DNA of 47,686 nt from Firm-13 sp964617375 (GTDB lineage Bacteria > Bacillota > Clostridia > Saccharofermentanales > Saccharofermentanaceae): positions 1 to 47,686 of the forward strand of contig CAZTXQ010000021.1 in assembly GCA_964617375.1 (NCBI GenBank). Direction: 5' to 3'. Shown in pieces: positions 1 through 8,166 of this stretch (the first letter of the stretch is position 1; each line of letters begins with the position of its first letter). Under the pieces are notes generated by a model. The model saw only the letters and a program-made list of their open reading frames with translations. It had not been told where the DNA came from and searched no databases. Both the position numbers and the translations under genes were made by a program.

Positions 1-34
1 TATCGGATAACTTCAAAGACTGCGCTTTAGCCAT
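1..34 (-). CDS. 5' end of an unidentified minus-strand gene (partial)
   Basis: The complement of position 34 begins an ATG followed by ten sense codons (MAKAQSLKLSD) before the window edge. An AGGTG-type ribosome-binding site lies about ten bases upstream. Only eleven residues are visible, so no family can be assigned. It would be transcribed leftwards, divergently from the sigma factor at 409. The call rests on the start codon and ribosome site alone and could be chance. Confidence 0.35.
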   Translation of the reverse strand, partial: MAKAQSLKLSD

Positions 35-124
35 AATGGAAACACCTCATAAATCATTTGATGTTTTCATTTTTACTACAGTCCTCATATTTAGTCTGGC
101 TATTTGCGATTCTTTATACTAGAT

Positions 125-152
125 GCCCGGGACGACCCCCGGGCGCTTTTTT
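125..152 (+). terminator. Rho-independent terminator-like hairpin
   Basis: GCCCGGG (125-131) pairs with CCCGGGC (138-144) around a 6-base loop and is followed by a run of six T (147-152). The geometry is that of a plus-strand intrinsic terminator. No plus-strand gene is visible upstream inside the window, so what it ends, or whether it acts as an attenuator, is unclear. Confidence 0.65.
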
Positions 153-369
153 CGCGCGAAAACCGCATCTCCATATTGTTCCTTATTATAAATTCCCGTA
201 TTATGGAATTGCTGTACCTGTTCTATTTTTGGTACGGTCCGGTATTGCTTCTGCGTGTAATTTTGAGTGATCAATACTTCTTTTCCGCAGCAATATACCG
301 GTCTTATAAAATTATTTTCCAAATTCTCCAAAAACTTGCATCATTTCTCGCCCCTGAAAAGTATTAAAG

Positions 370-384
370 GTGAAGGACCTTCAC
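370..384. promoter_or_regulatory. Inverted repeat before the sigma factor gene
   Basis: GTGAAGG (370-376) and CCTTCAC (378-384) are perfect inverted repeats around one A, seven bases before the ribosome-binding site of the sigma factor. It could be an operator or a small 5'-UTR hairpin. No regulator is known. Confidence 0.4.
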
Positions 385-408
385 ACTTTCGAGAGGAGAC
401 CCTAAAGG

Positions 409-912
409 TTGCAGGATCAAAACGAATACTTGACGTATCTGGTGGAGACGTACGGCGACATGGTCTATCGGCTTGCACTCACAAGGGTCAGGAACCGGCA
501 GGATGCGGAAGACATCGTGCAGTCGGTTTTCCTGAAACTTATGAAGAACATCGACAGACTTGAATCCGAGGAGCACGTGAAAGCCTGGCTGATCAAAGTG
601 ACGGCGAACGAAGGGAAAAGCCTGTTTTCATCGGGCTGGAGAAAACATACCTTCAGTCTCGACGACAAGAGTGAGATCGAGGACATTTCCGTACAGCCTC
701 GCGAAGTCCCGGAGCAAAACGACGTCCTGAAGGCGGTTTTCCGTCTGCCGGAAAGATACCGGATCGTTATTCATCTTTTCTACTACCATGATTTTTCAAC
801 GGAAGAGATCGCGCAGATGCTCGGACGTTCGAATCACACGGTACGGTCCCAGCTTTCGCGAGGCCGCGAAAAGATGAGGCGAGATCTGAAGGAGGTATTC
901 GAAGATGTTTGA
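409..912 (+). CDS. ECF-type RNA polymerase sigma factor
   Basis: A 167-residue sigma-70 family protein of the extracytoplasmic-function type. It would direct RNA polymerase to a small regulon in response to an envelope signal. Region 2 covers about residues 12-75 (YGDMVYRLALTRVRNRQDAEDIVQSVF is the typical core-binding and -10 recognition segment). Region 4, a helix-turn-helix, covers about 103-158 (LPERYRIVIHLFYYHDFSTEEIAQML, then the recognition helix HTVRSQLSRGREKM). The start is TTG at 409, supported by an AGGAG site ten bases upstream. Its 3' end overlaps the next gene by eight bases, the usual sigma/anti-sigma coupling. Family assignment is secure; the regulon is unknown. Confidence 0.92.
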   Translation: MQDQNEYLTYLVETYGDMVYRLALTRVRNRQDAEDIVQSVFLKLMKNIDRLESEEHVKAWLIKVTANEGKSLFSSGWRKHTFSLDDKSEIEDISVQPREVPEQNDVLKAVFRLPERYRIVIHLFYYHDFSTEEIAQMLGRSNHTVRSQLSRGREKMRRDLKEVFEDV

Positions 913-2368
913 CTCAAAATACAAGGAGGCGTTGGAGAATATGAAATTAAGTGAGAGTTTTAAAGCAGGTCTTATAAATAAAATGCAGAACAGCGCGAAA
1001 AAGCCCGTTCCGAAGGGCCGGCTTGTTCTGGCAACCGTGGTCGGTGTTCTGGTTCTAACCACTTCCGTCGGTCTCGCCGCGAATGTCGCGACAAACGGAT
1101 CCCTTTTCAGAAACATGTTTGCGGCCATGGCGCCTCAGACAACCGGTCAGGGAACGGTATCGAAGGCCCTCGTGCCGACGGTCGAACCTACGATCGCGGT
1201 TACTCCGTACTGCGAACCGACGGCAACCGCCGCACCGACACCGTCCGAAGCGCCTGTTTCGCCGACTCCGGGAGCAACGGATGCCCCCGAGATTACCCCC
1301 TCCGTGACACCGACCGAAGCTCCCAAGGCGACGGCAACACCGAAACCGACCGCAACTCCGGTACTTTCCGGACGCATCGCACCTTCTGTCAGCGCATCTG
1401 CCGGCAGCAACTGCGTAGTCGTATCCTGGACGAAAATAACGAGCCCCGACCTGGTCGGATATAAAGTAGTTGCTTCCAAGAGCTGTTCGACGCCGAAGTA
1501 TTCCGAGAACGGCTACTACACCTGGATTACCAATGCAAATACGACAAGCTGCACGATCAATTGCGGTGCTTCCTATAACGGCGGAGACGTCGGCAAGTTT
1601 GCCGGCGGCCAGGCTTACTATTTCAGCGTGACGGCTGTCTACGGCGAAGAATGGCAGAAGATCGCCGGCAATGCAGTGCAGGTTACAATGCCCGGCACAG
1701 CACCCGCACCGACGGCGACGCCGGCACCGGTAAACTATGTGACTCCTGTCGTAACCGCAACGGCACAGGCCGACGGCGTCCTGGTCACGTGGAATCAGAT
1801 TAACTCTTCGAATCTTGACGGCTACAAGGTCGTTTACTCCGCAACAAACCCGAATCCCGCGTACCCCGGAGACGGTTACTACTCCTGGATTACGGACAGA
1901 ACGACGACAAGCTGTCTGATATCCTACTGCGACGTCGCGGCCGGTGATTACTGGTTTAGTGTTACCGCACTTTATGACGGTCACAATGTCAGGATAGCCG
2001 GAAATGCCGTGAAGGCAGCCATGCCGGCGAAGCCGTCGGATCCGGAAGGAACCTATCCGGAAGTAACCCTGAATATGCCCGCTATCGACGGCACGAACAT
2101 CTCGGTGTCCTGGTCGAAAACCGCGGATGTCACCGGATTCCGCTACTACAAGGTTGTCGCGTCGGACACCGATTCAACTCCTAGCTATCCGGAAAACGGT
2201 TACGTCACCTTTATTGATAACCCGGACGGATGTTCTTTCTCCTATGGCTTTGATTCATCGTACGCAAGTAAAACCTACTACTTTGCGATCACGACCGTGT
2301 ATGAAGTGAACGGAGTCGAGCATTATTCGACGAGCAACGTTCAGACTGTCGTATTCCCGGTCGCATAA
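905..2368 (+). CDS. Membrane anti-sigma-like protein with three FN3-like domains
   Basis: A 487-residue protein whose gene overlaps the sigma factor. A short cytoplasmic N-terminus (about 1-39) is followed by one membrane segment (about 40-59), a Pro/Thr/Ala-rich linker (about 85-155) and three homologous extracellular repeats (about 158-263, 277-375, 385-487). Each repeat shares the pattern GYKVV-x-S, P-x-Y-x-x-x-GYY-x-WI, and YYFSVTAVY, resembling fibronectin type III folds. The position and topology suggest that the cytoplasmic part restrains the sigma factor while the outer repeats sense a cell-surface or polysaccharide signal. Anti-sigma function is inferred from gene order, not from a recognised domain. 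A terminator follows directly. Confidence 0.75.
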   Translation: MFDSKYKEALENMKLSESFKAGLINKMQNSAKKPVPKGRLVLATVVGVLVLTTSVGLAANVATNGSLFRNMFAAMAPQTTGQGTVSKALVPTVEPTIAVTPYCEPTATAAPTPSEAPVSPTPGATDAPEITPSVTPTEAPKATATPKPTATPVLSGRIAPSVSASAGSNCVVVSWTKITSPDLVGYKVVASKSCSTPKYSENGYYTWITNANTTSCTINCGASYNGGDVGKFAGGQAYYFSVTAVYGEEWQKIAGNAVQVTMPGTAPAPTATPAPVNYVTPVVTATAQADGVLVTWNQINSSNLDGYKVVYSATNPNPAYPGDGYYSWITDRTTTSCLISYCDVAAGDYWFSVTALYDGHNVRIAGNAVKAAMPAKPSDPEGTYPEVTLNMPAIDGTNISVSWSKTADVTGFRYYKVVASDTDSTPSYPENGYVTFIDNPDGCSFSYGFDSSYASKTYYFAITTVYEVNGVEHYSTSNVQTVVFPVA

Positions 2369-2417
2369 GCTTTTAACTCCATTTGCTTCCCCAAACCCCA
2401 CCCCATCCCCCGATAAG

Positions 2418-2447
2418 AGCCGGCGTGCCCCCTCACGCCGGCTTTTC
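2418..2447 (+). terminator. Intrinsic terminator of the sigma/anti-sigma operon
   Basis: A perfect 10-bp stem, AGCCGGCGTG (2418-2427) with CACGCCGGCT (2434-2443), six-base loop, then four T. It ends the sigma/anti-sigma transcription unit. Confidence 0.85.
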
Positions 2448-2493
2448 CTGTGGGGAGAAGACCAAGCAGACCAAAACGTTTTGCTTTTGGTTC

Positions 2494-2522
2494 TTGACAC
2501 TACACTCATGAGTAAATATAAT
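2494..2522 (+). promoter_or_regulatory. Consensus sigma-A promoter of the ABC exporter operon
   Basis: TTGACA (2494-2499) and TATAAT (2517-2522) are separated by exactly 17 bases, a perfect match to the housekeeping promoter consensus. Transcription should start near 2529, giving a leader of about 210 bases before the first exporter gene. Confidence 0.85.
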
Positions 2523-2559
2523 AAACGAATCAAGTATTTTTAAGAAGGAGGAACCGGTA

Positions 2560-2658
2560 ATGACAGGAATTCATGTATCCGCCGCCGCATCCCGTTGCCC
2601 GCATTCTACGCGTACAAATGTCCGCGCTGCCGGTTATGTCCTATTAGAATTTGAATAG
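2560..2658 (+). CDS. Leader peptide, 32 residues
   Basis: A short frame with a very strong ribosome-binding site (AAGGAGG, 2545-2551) starts at ATG 2560 and ends with TAG at 2656-2658. The peptide begins MTGIHVSAAASRCPH and ends GYVLLEFE; I do not recognise it. It lies between a consensus promoter and an attenuator hairpin ahead of an ABC exporter. This suggests a regulatory leader whose translation, or ribosome stalling, sets the choice between hairpins. Such leaders are known upstream of drug-resistance genes in Gram-positive bacteria; here the role is inferred from layout. Confidence 0.6.
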   Translation: MTGIHVSAAASRCPHSTRTNVRAAGYVLLEFE

Positions 2659-2665
2659 AGCCTTC

Positions 2666-2718
2666 GGGCGCCTGATGTATATTTGCATTTGTATGGGCGC
2701 CTACCGGGCGCCCATTTT
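2666..2718 (+). promoter_or_regulatory. Transcription attenuator with alternative hairpins
   Basis: ATGGGCGCC (2693-2701) pairs perfectly with GGCGCCCAT (2707-2715) and is followed by T residues, forming an intrinsic terminator about 20 bases before the exporter start codon. An earlier copy of GGCGCC (2667-2672) can pair with 2696-2701, because GGCGCC is its own reverse complement. That alternative would break the terminator. The two structures are mutually exclusive, as in leader-peptide attenuation. Confidence 0.7.
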
Positions 2719-2739
2719 CATTTATCGGGAGGTGCAAAG

Positions 2740-3783
2740 ATGTCATCCGTTATCGAACTCAATGAAGTTTCCAAAGTTTTCCGTGTTCTGAACCGCCACG
2801 AAGGTATGAAGGGATCCATCCGCGATCTGTTTTCGAGAGATTACCGCGACGTCGTCGCCGTCCACGAAGTCTCGATGCAGGTGGAAAGCGGCGAGATCGT
2901 CGGTTACCTGGGCCCGAACGGCGCGGGAAAATCGACGACCATCAAGATGATGACCGGCATTCTCGAGCCTACGGGAGGGAAGCTCCTGGTCAACGGCCGC
3001 GTGCCGTATGAGAACCGCACGGCGAATGCGCAGAATATCGGCGTCGTTTTCGGACAGCGCTCGCAGCTCTGGTGGGCGCTGCCGGTTATCGAGTCTTTTA
3101 AGATCCTGAAGGAGATCTACCGGATTCCCGATGACGTGTACCGCCACAATATGCACCGCTATGAGGAGCTGGTCGGTGTCGACGAGCTGTATGACAAGCC
3201 GGTTCGGCAGATGTCGCTCGGACAGCGGACGCTCTGTGACATTCTCGCATCGTTTCTGCACGACCCGCCTGTCGTCTTTCTCGACGAGCCGACGATCGGT
3301 CTGGACGTATCGATGAAGGCCAAGATCCGGGAACTGATCCTTTCCCTCAACCAGGAAAAGAACACGACAGTCATTCTGACGACGCACGATATGGGCGACG
3401 TCGAAGCGCTGTGCCGCCGGATTATGATTATCGATCAGGGCAAGAAGATTTATGACGATTCGATCGACCGCCTGAAACAGTTCTTCGGCGCTTACCGTAC
3501 GCTTAAAATCATGCCGGAAAAACCCGGTGATCTTGCGGCGGAGAAGCTTGACGCTTATAAAGAAAGTCTCATCGGACGTCTTCCCGGGGCGAAGGACACA
3601 GTCTTCTCCGTGGACGGCGAATGGCTCTCCATTCTGATTCCCGAGGATAAGCTTCCCCTGATGAACGTCGTGTCGTGCATCGATTCCATCTTCCCGGTAC
3701 GCGATATCCGGATCGACGAGATCTCGACGGAGTCGGTCATCCGCAAGATCTATGAGGAAGCGGAGGCGATGCGGCATGGCTGA
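2740..3783 (+). CDS. ABC exporter ATP-binding subunit (COG4586 type)
   Basis: A 347-residue ATPase that would power the two membrane subunits encoded next. Walker A is GPNGAGKST (about 58-66). The signature motif is the variant SLGQR rather than SGGQ. Walker B is VVFLDEPT, with the switch histidine in TTHDMGD. A C-terminal domain of about 100 residues follows the nucleotide-binding domain, as is usual in this subfamily. ATG 2740 was chosen because GGGAGG lies nine bases upstream; a longer frame from 2683 would run through the attenuator. The gene overlaps the next by eight bases. Related three-gene sets are annotated as uncharacterised or viologen/drug exporters; the substrate here is unknown. 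Confidence 0.9.
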   Translation: MSSVIELNEVSKVFRVLNRHEGMKGSIRDLFSRDYRDVVAVHEVSMQVESGEIVGYLGPNGAGKSTTIKMMTGILEPTGGKLLVNGRVPYENRTANAQNIGVVFGQRSQLWWALPVIESFKILKEIYRIPDDVYRHNMHRYEELVGVDELYDKPVRQMSLGQRTLCDILASFLHDPPVVFLDEPTIGLDVSMKAKIRELILSLNQEKNTTVILTTHDMGDVEALCRRIMIIDQGKKIYDDSIDRLKQFFGAYRTLKIMPEKPGDLAAEKLDAYKESLIGRLPGAKDTVFSVDGEWLSILIPEDKLPLMNVVSCIDSIFPVRDIRIDEISTESVIRKIYEEAEAMRHG

Positions 3784-4591
3784 GAAAAAGAATCTGAAGA
3801 GTTACCTTGTGCTGACGAAGGCCGGCATCATGGAGGCGTTCATGTTCCGCACGAGCCTCTTCCTCAATATTATCGGGAATCTCGCGTACATGGTCGTCAT
3901 GTTCTTTCTCTGGCGGGCGATTTTTGCTTCTCGCAGCGAAACCTCGGTGAACGGCATGACCTTCGAGGACACGCTGGTGTATCTGTCGATGGCAGGCGCC
4001 ATCTTTTCTTCGCTCGAGGTCTTTCTCGTCTGGAAAATGGGACGCGAGATCCAGAGCGGCGAGTTCGCGCTGCATTTCACAAAGCCGCTCGATTACTTTT
4101 TTCGCGAATTCTTCTATGTCGCGGGCAACGTAATTCTGCAGACGTTCACAACGCTTATTCCGACGTTTATTATCGTCGGATGCCTGACGGGCTGGAAAAT
4201 GCCGCTTGGAGTCAATCTGCTGTTCTTTCCGGTAGCGTTCTTCTTTGCGCTTCTCCTTAATTACTCAATCGACTTTATCGTCGGTACGATGTGCCTCTAT
4301 ACACAGTCGTTCTGGGGCATAAACATCGTGAAAGAGGTCATCATCTCGGTCATGTCCGGCGCGGCCGTGCCGCTGGCGTTTTTCCCGGAGGTGTTCCGGA
4401 ATGTCGCGATGTACCTGCCGTTTCAGGCGATTTACAACCTGCCCCTGCAGATTCTGATTTCGCGCAATATGACGACTGTCGATTATGTAAAAGCCATCGG
4501 CATTCAGGCGGGATGGTTTCTGGTTCTTATGCTGATCGGACGGCTGTTTTTCCGGCGGTCCTCGAAAATCATCACCGTCAACGGCGGTTAA
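3776..4591 (+). CDS. ABC-2 family exporter permease (COG4587/DUF990 type), first subunit
   Basis: A 271-residue hydrophobic protein with about six membrane segments, starting MAEKKNLKSYLVLTKAG. The motif EIQSGEFALHFTKPLDYFFREF between segments 2 and 3 is typical of the DUF990-like ABC-2 permeases that pair with COG4586 ATPases. The start at 3776 lies inside the end of the ATPase gene, with a GGAGG about ten bases upstream, so translation is probably coupled. It should form a heterodimeric channel with the next gene product. The exported compound is unknown. Confidence 0.87.
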   Translation: MAEKKNLKSYLVLTKAGIMEAFMFRTSLFLNIIGNLAYMVVMFFLWRAIFASRSETSVNGMTFEDTLVYLSMAGAIFSSLEVFLVWKMGREIQSGEFALHFTKPLDYFFREFFYVAGNVILQTFTTLIPTFIIVGCLTGWKMPLGVNLLFFPVAFFFALLLNYSIDFIVGTMCLYTQSFWGINIVKEVIISVMSGAAVPLAFFPEVFRNVAMYLPFQAIYNLPLQILISRNMTTVDYVKAIGIQAGWFLVLMLIGRLFFRRSSKIITVNGG

Positions 4592-4601
4592 GGAGGGACA
4601 C

Positions 4602-5423
4602 ATGGATACCGGTAATACCAAGGTCAAAAGAGACTTCTTTTTCTACCCGCGTATTTACGCGATGATTGTTACGCAGTCGATCAAGAGCAAGATGTCGTAC
4701 CGCGCTGATTTCCTGATCTCGACGTTCGGGATGATCGCGACGAATCTCGCCGGCTTTCTCTCGTTCTGGCTGATCTTTCATACCTTTCCGTCGATCAACG
4801 GCTGGCACTTTTCGGAGACGATGTTCCTCTACTCCTTTTCACTGGTAGCGCTCTCCGCGTCGCAGATCTTTTTCGACAACAATTGGGGCCTTCGCTTCCA
4901 GCTCAGAAGCGGGGACTTCGTAAAGTACTGCTTCCGTCCGATCAATCTGTTCTTCTACTTTGTCTCGGAGGAGATTGACCTGAAAGGAATCGGCCAGATG
5001 GTCTTCGGCATTGTTCTCCTTGTCTATTCATGGAACAATCTGTCGATTCCCGTCACGGCGGGAAACATCCTGATGCTTCTGGTGCTTCTTTTCTCGGCAT
5101 CGCTCATCATGATCGCGATGATGACGGCCGCCGCAGCGACAGGCTTCTGGATCATCAATTCGGGCATGGTGATGGTCTTCCTGTTCAAATTCAAAGAATA
5201 TGCGGCGTATCCGATGACGATCTTTAATCAGGCGTTTCAGCTGGTGTTCTCGATTCTGATTCCGATCGGCTTCATGGCTTTCTATCCGAGTCTCTATTTC
5301 CTGAGGCCGGAGAGCGTGTCGCCCGTTACGTACCTGACGCCCGTCGCGGCGATCCTGTTCTTCTATGCCGCGTACAAGTTCTGGATGCGCGGTGCGCGCC
5401 AGTACTCCGGGACAGGGTCATAG
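4602..5423 (+). CDS. ABC-2 family exporter permease (COG3694 type), second subunit
   Basis: A 273-residue protein with about six membrane segments, begun by ATG 4602 behind an AAGGAGG site. The segment RLQLRSGDFVKYCFRPIN-like (here RFQLRSGDFVKYCFRPINLFFYF) mirrors the corresponding loop of the first permease, so the two are divergent homologues. It completes the ATPase-permease-permease exporter. A terminator follows at 5512. Confidence 0.87.
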   Translation: MDTGNTKVKRDFFFYPRIYAMIVTQSIKSKMSYRADFLISTFGMIATNLAGFLSFWLIFHTFPSINGWHFSETMFLYSFSLVALSASQIFFDNNWGLRFQLRSGDFVKYCFRPINLFFYFVSEEIDLKGIGQMVFGIVLLVYSWNNLSIPVTAGNILMLLVLLFSASLIMIAMMTAAAATGFWIINSGMVMVFLFKFKEYAAYPMTIFNQAFQLVFSILIPIGFMAFYPSLYFLRPESVSPVTYLTPVAAILFFYAAYKFWMRGARQYSGTGS

Positions 5424-5511
5424 AACGAGCGGCCGGGCTGTTCCCCGGGACCATCCCTTAAGGCTTATCGGCCGGCATGAATCCCAAAGGATCCCGATTG
5501 TTTTTTTAGTG

Positions 5512-5543
5512 GGACGTCTTCTGTTGCGGAAGGCGTCCTTTTT
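5512..5543 (+). terminator. Intrinsic terminator of the exporter operon
   Basis: GGACGTCTTC (5512-5521) pairs with GAAGGCGTCC (5529-5538) with one G-U pair, then five T. It is followed at once by the palindrome TTCGCGCGAA, which also follows the hairpin at 125-152. Confidence 0.8.
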
Positions 5544-5560
5544 CGCGCGAACAGTGCGGT

Positions 5561-5589
5561 TTGCGTTTCGTATGTCCGCAGTCTATGAT
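5561..5589 (+). promoter_or_regulatory. Probable promoter of the first LTA-synthase-like gene
   Basis: TTGCGT (5561-5566) and TATGAT (5584-5589) are spaced by 17 bases. The -10 covers the ATG at 5585, so that ATG would lie upstream of the transcript. This supports the GTG start at 5624. Confidence 0.5.
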
Positions 5590-5623
5590 AATAGAAAACG
5601 GCATCGTGACAGGGAAAAAACAA

Positions 5624-8110
5624 GTGAGCAAAAAGAAAAGCGACAAAAGAAAGCCTTCCAAAACCCTCCTGATTGTAAAGTCCGGTCTCTTTATCATGCT
5701 GATCCTGCCGTTTCTCTTCTACCTCGGAAGCTTCAACACATCCTTCAGAAGCTCATCGGCCGATATGGGATTTGCCCCCGAAAATACACAGATTCTTGCG
5801 GGCGAGACCTATGAACAGCCGGTCAAATTCCTGAAGGACATGGAGAAAATATCCTCCTTTGAAGTCTTTTTTACGCATTATCTCTGGGACGATTACAGTA
5901 CCCAGACCTCCCGGATCCGCGTATCGCTGCTGGACGGCGGCAGAAAGGTGATCTTTACCCAGGATGTCGTCGTCAATACCATTAAGCAGAACTCCTTTCT
6001 GCGCTTCACACTGGCCGAACCGGTCGAGGCGGTGAAGGCAGGCACGGTCTTCTACATATCGGTCGAAGGAATCGACACGACGGAGTATAACGCGCCGGCG
6101 GTGTGGGCGCCCTCCGCGGATAATGTACAGTCTTCGTATGCCAATTTCGGGGCGGCAACAAAGGAAGGCGGGGAGAGGCAGAGCGATATTACCGGCAGCA
6201 TCGGGGCTGCGGTAAGCGGCGTCACATATGACCGGCTGAATCTGGGCATAGTGATCTGTCTATACGCGCTGATCGGCGCAGCATTATTTGTTCCGTTCAG
6301 GAGACCTGCTCTTAAGAATCGCGCGGCCGATATTGCCATCAATACGTCGATCGGAGGGATCGCACTTGCCGGCTCGCTTTATCTCGTCAAGACATTTATG
6401 CTTTTCGAAAACATCTATAAAAATATCTGGCCGGATCTGCTGACGCTTACAGCGTTTCTCTTGCTCTACATCGCCGTGACGTTTGCCGCGGGCAGACCGC
6501 TTTGGGGACTTGTCACGTGTCAGGTCCTGATGTTCGTCTTTGCGCTGATCGAGTTTTTCAAGCTGCGAATCCGCGGGGATGCATTCATACCGACCGATTT
6601 CTTTGCGTCATCCGAGGCACTGGGTATCGTCTTCGGTCCGAATTTTGTATTTCGTATCCGAAACGAGCTTCTGATTGTTTTCTACGCGCTGATTCTGATC
6701 GCCCATATCGTGCATAAACTCATGACGAAGACGCTTCCGCGGCCCTCCGTACGCATATTGACATCGATCGGTGCCTCCGTTCTTCTCGTTATCAGTTTTC
6801 CTCTGGTTTATACCAATCACGCCTTTTTAAGCGAGCGGGCGGGTATCACGAATCTGAACTGGGCACCCTCCGTGAACGCGTCGGTCAACGGTTTCTTCAT
6901 GTCCTTTCTCATGAATTCGGACGTACTGTCGATGGATGCACCGTCGGCGTACAGCGAGAAAATGATCGACGGAACCATCCTGAATTCCGCGCTTACGGTC
7001 AAGGTCGATACGCCGGAAGAGACCTTGGGCACGGGACAAAAGCCGGATAATATCATCTTCATCATGAACGAGTCCTTCTATGATCTACGGGAACTGGATG
7101 ATTCCTTCCGGGATATTGATGTCATGCCTTATTTTGATTCTCTTAAGAGCGAATCGGAGAGCGGCTTCATCGTCGTCCCGATATTGGGCGGCGGTACCTG
7201 CAACACCGAGTTTGAGGTGCTGACGGGCTTCTCCGATTATTTCTATCAGGCGGGAGCGTTTCCGTACCAGCAATACGTGCATCAGAACACGGTCTCGCTG
7301 GCCACGGTCCTCAAGGCCGACGGATATTCCGCGGAGGCGATTCATCCGAACAATCCGACCTTCTGGAACCGCGACAAGGTATACAAGTATTTCGGATTCG
7401 ATACGTTTATCAGCGAAAACGGGTTTGCGGTTGAGGACAGGAACCGTGACTGGACGACAGACCGTGCCGTCTACGATGTGATCTTAAATCGCATACAGGA
7501 AGAAGCGGGACCGACCTTCACATTTGCCGTGACGATACAGAATCATCTGCCCTATACGACGACGGGAACGGAAGCGGTGTACGGACTTCATTCGGATGCC
7601 TACAACAGTACGGAACTCGATAACTATATGAACCTCATCCGCCAGTCCGACGAAGAATTGAAGTACCTGATCGAGTCTCTCCGGAGTTCGGATGAGAAGA
7701 CCGTGGTCGTCTTTTTCGGCGATCATGCGCCGGCTCTCGGCAACGATTTCTACGACGGGGTAGCCGGCAGGGAGCTCGAAAAGTACTGTACGCCGTATCT
7801 GATCTGGGCCAATTATGACGCGGGGCTCACGCCGGGGGAGAATACGATAAGCGCGAATTATCTCGGCGGCTTTGTGCTTAAACAGATCGGAACGGATGCC
7901 GGTCCCTGGTTCACCTACACAGACCGGTTAAGAGAAGTGATCCCTTGTTTCTCGCAGGCAGGCGTCGTCGATGCGGAAGGCAATACGTACAGCAGCGCGA
8001 AGGAAGTCGCCGGAAGCAGCCTGACAGGATACGTGGATGAATACAGAGCGTTTCAGTACGATCTCCTGATGAAGAACAAGTATTTCCTCCAATACTATGG
8101 CGGAGAATAA
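5624..8110 (+). CDS. LTA synthase family membrane sulfatase-fold enzyme, long form
   Basis: An 828-residue protein of the lipoteichoic acid synthase/alkaline-phosphatase superfamily, which transfers glycerol-phosphate or similar groups outside the membrane. After one membrane segment (about 14-36) comes an extracytoplasmic beta-rich insert (about 40-215), then about six membrane segments, then the catalytic domain (about 475-790). Catalytic features match LtaS: metal ligand E483 in NESF, nucleophile T525 in GGTCNTEF, and D700-H701 in FFGDHAP. GTG 5624 was chosen because AGGGA precedes it and a promoter overlaps the more upstream starts. The N-terminal insert is not part of canonical LtaS. The exact polymer made is unknown. 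Confidence 0.85.
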   Translation: MSKKKSDKRKPSKTLLIVKSGLFIMLILPFLFYLGSFNTSFRSSSADMGFAPENTQILAGETYEQPVKFLKDMEKISSFEVFFTHYLWDDYSTQTSRIRVSLLDGGRKVIFTQDVVVNTIKQNSFLRFTLAEPVEAVKAGTVFYISVEGIDTTEYNAPAVWAPSADNVQSSYANFGAATKEGGERQSDITGSIGAAVSGVTYDRLNLGIVICLYALIGAALFVPFRRPALKNRAADIAINTSIGGIALAGSLYLVKTFMLFENIYKNIWPDLLTLTAFLLLYIAVTFAAGRPLWGLVTCQVLMFVFALIEFFKLRIRGDAFIPTDFFASSEALGIVFGPNFVFRIRNELLIVFYALILIAHIVHKLMTKTLPRPSVRILTSIGASVLLVISFPLVYTNHAFLSERAGITNLNWAPSVNASVNGFFMSFLMNSDVLSMDAPSAYSEKMIDGTILNSALTVKVDTPEETLGTGQKPDNIIFIMNESFYDLRELDDSFRDIDVMPYFDSLKSESESGFIVVPILGGGTCNTEFEVLTGFSDYFYQAGAFPYQQYVHQNTVSLATVLKADGYSAEAIHPNNPTFWNRDKVYKYFGFDTFISENGFAVEDRNRDWTTDRAVYDVILNRIQEEAGPTFTFAVTIQNHLPYTTTGTEAVYGLHSDAYNSTELDNYMNLIRQSDEELKYLIESLRSSDEKTVVVFFGDHAPALGNDFYDGVAGRELEKYCTPYLIWANYDAGLTPGENTISANYLGGFVLKQIGTDAGPWFTYTDRLREVIPCFSQAGVVDAEGNTYSSAKEVAGSSLTGYVDEYRAFQYDLLMKNKYFLQYYGGE

Positions 8111-8166
8111 GAGAAAACGGCGCTGATTTGCTGTAATATGTAGAAAAAAGGAAAGAAGCAGGAGAT

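Larger units (their letters stand above)
35..408. other. Intergenic region between divergent genes
   Basis: About 370 bases without a convincing gene. It holds a strong GC-rich terminator-like hairpin (125-152), a 10-bp palindrome TTCGCGCGAA right after it, AT-rich sequence, and a 7-bp inverted repeat just before the sigma factor (370-384). Small open frames across it lack ribosome-binding sites and look random. Promoters for the sigma gene and the leftward gene should lie here, but I see no clear consensus pair. Confidence 0.6.

Noticed and set aside
104..367. Open frame of 87 codons before the sigma factor
   Set aside because: It begins upstream of a terminator hairpin and reads through it, without a ribosome site or domain.
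1055..1984. Long minus-strand frame opposite the anti-sigma gene
   Set aside because: Arg/Cys/Gly-rich composition and repeat structure mirror the sense gene; no start signal.
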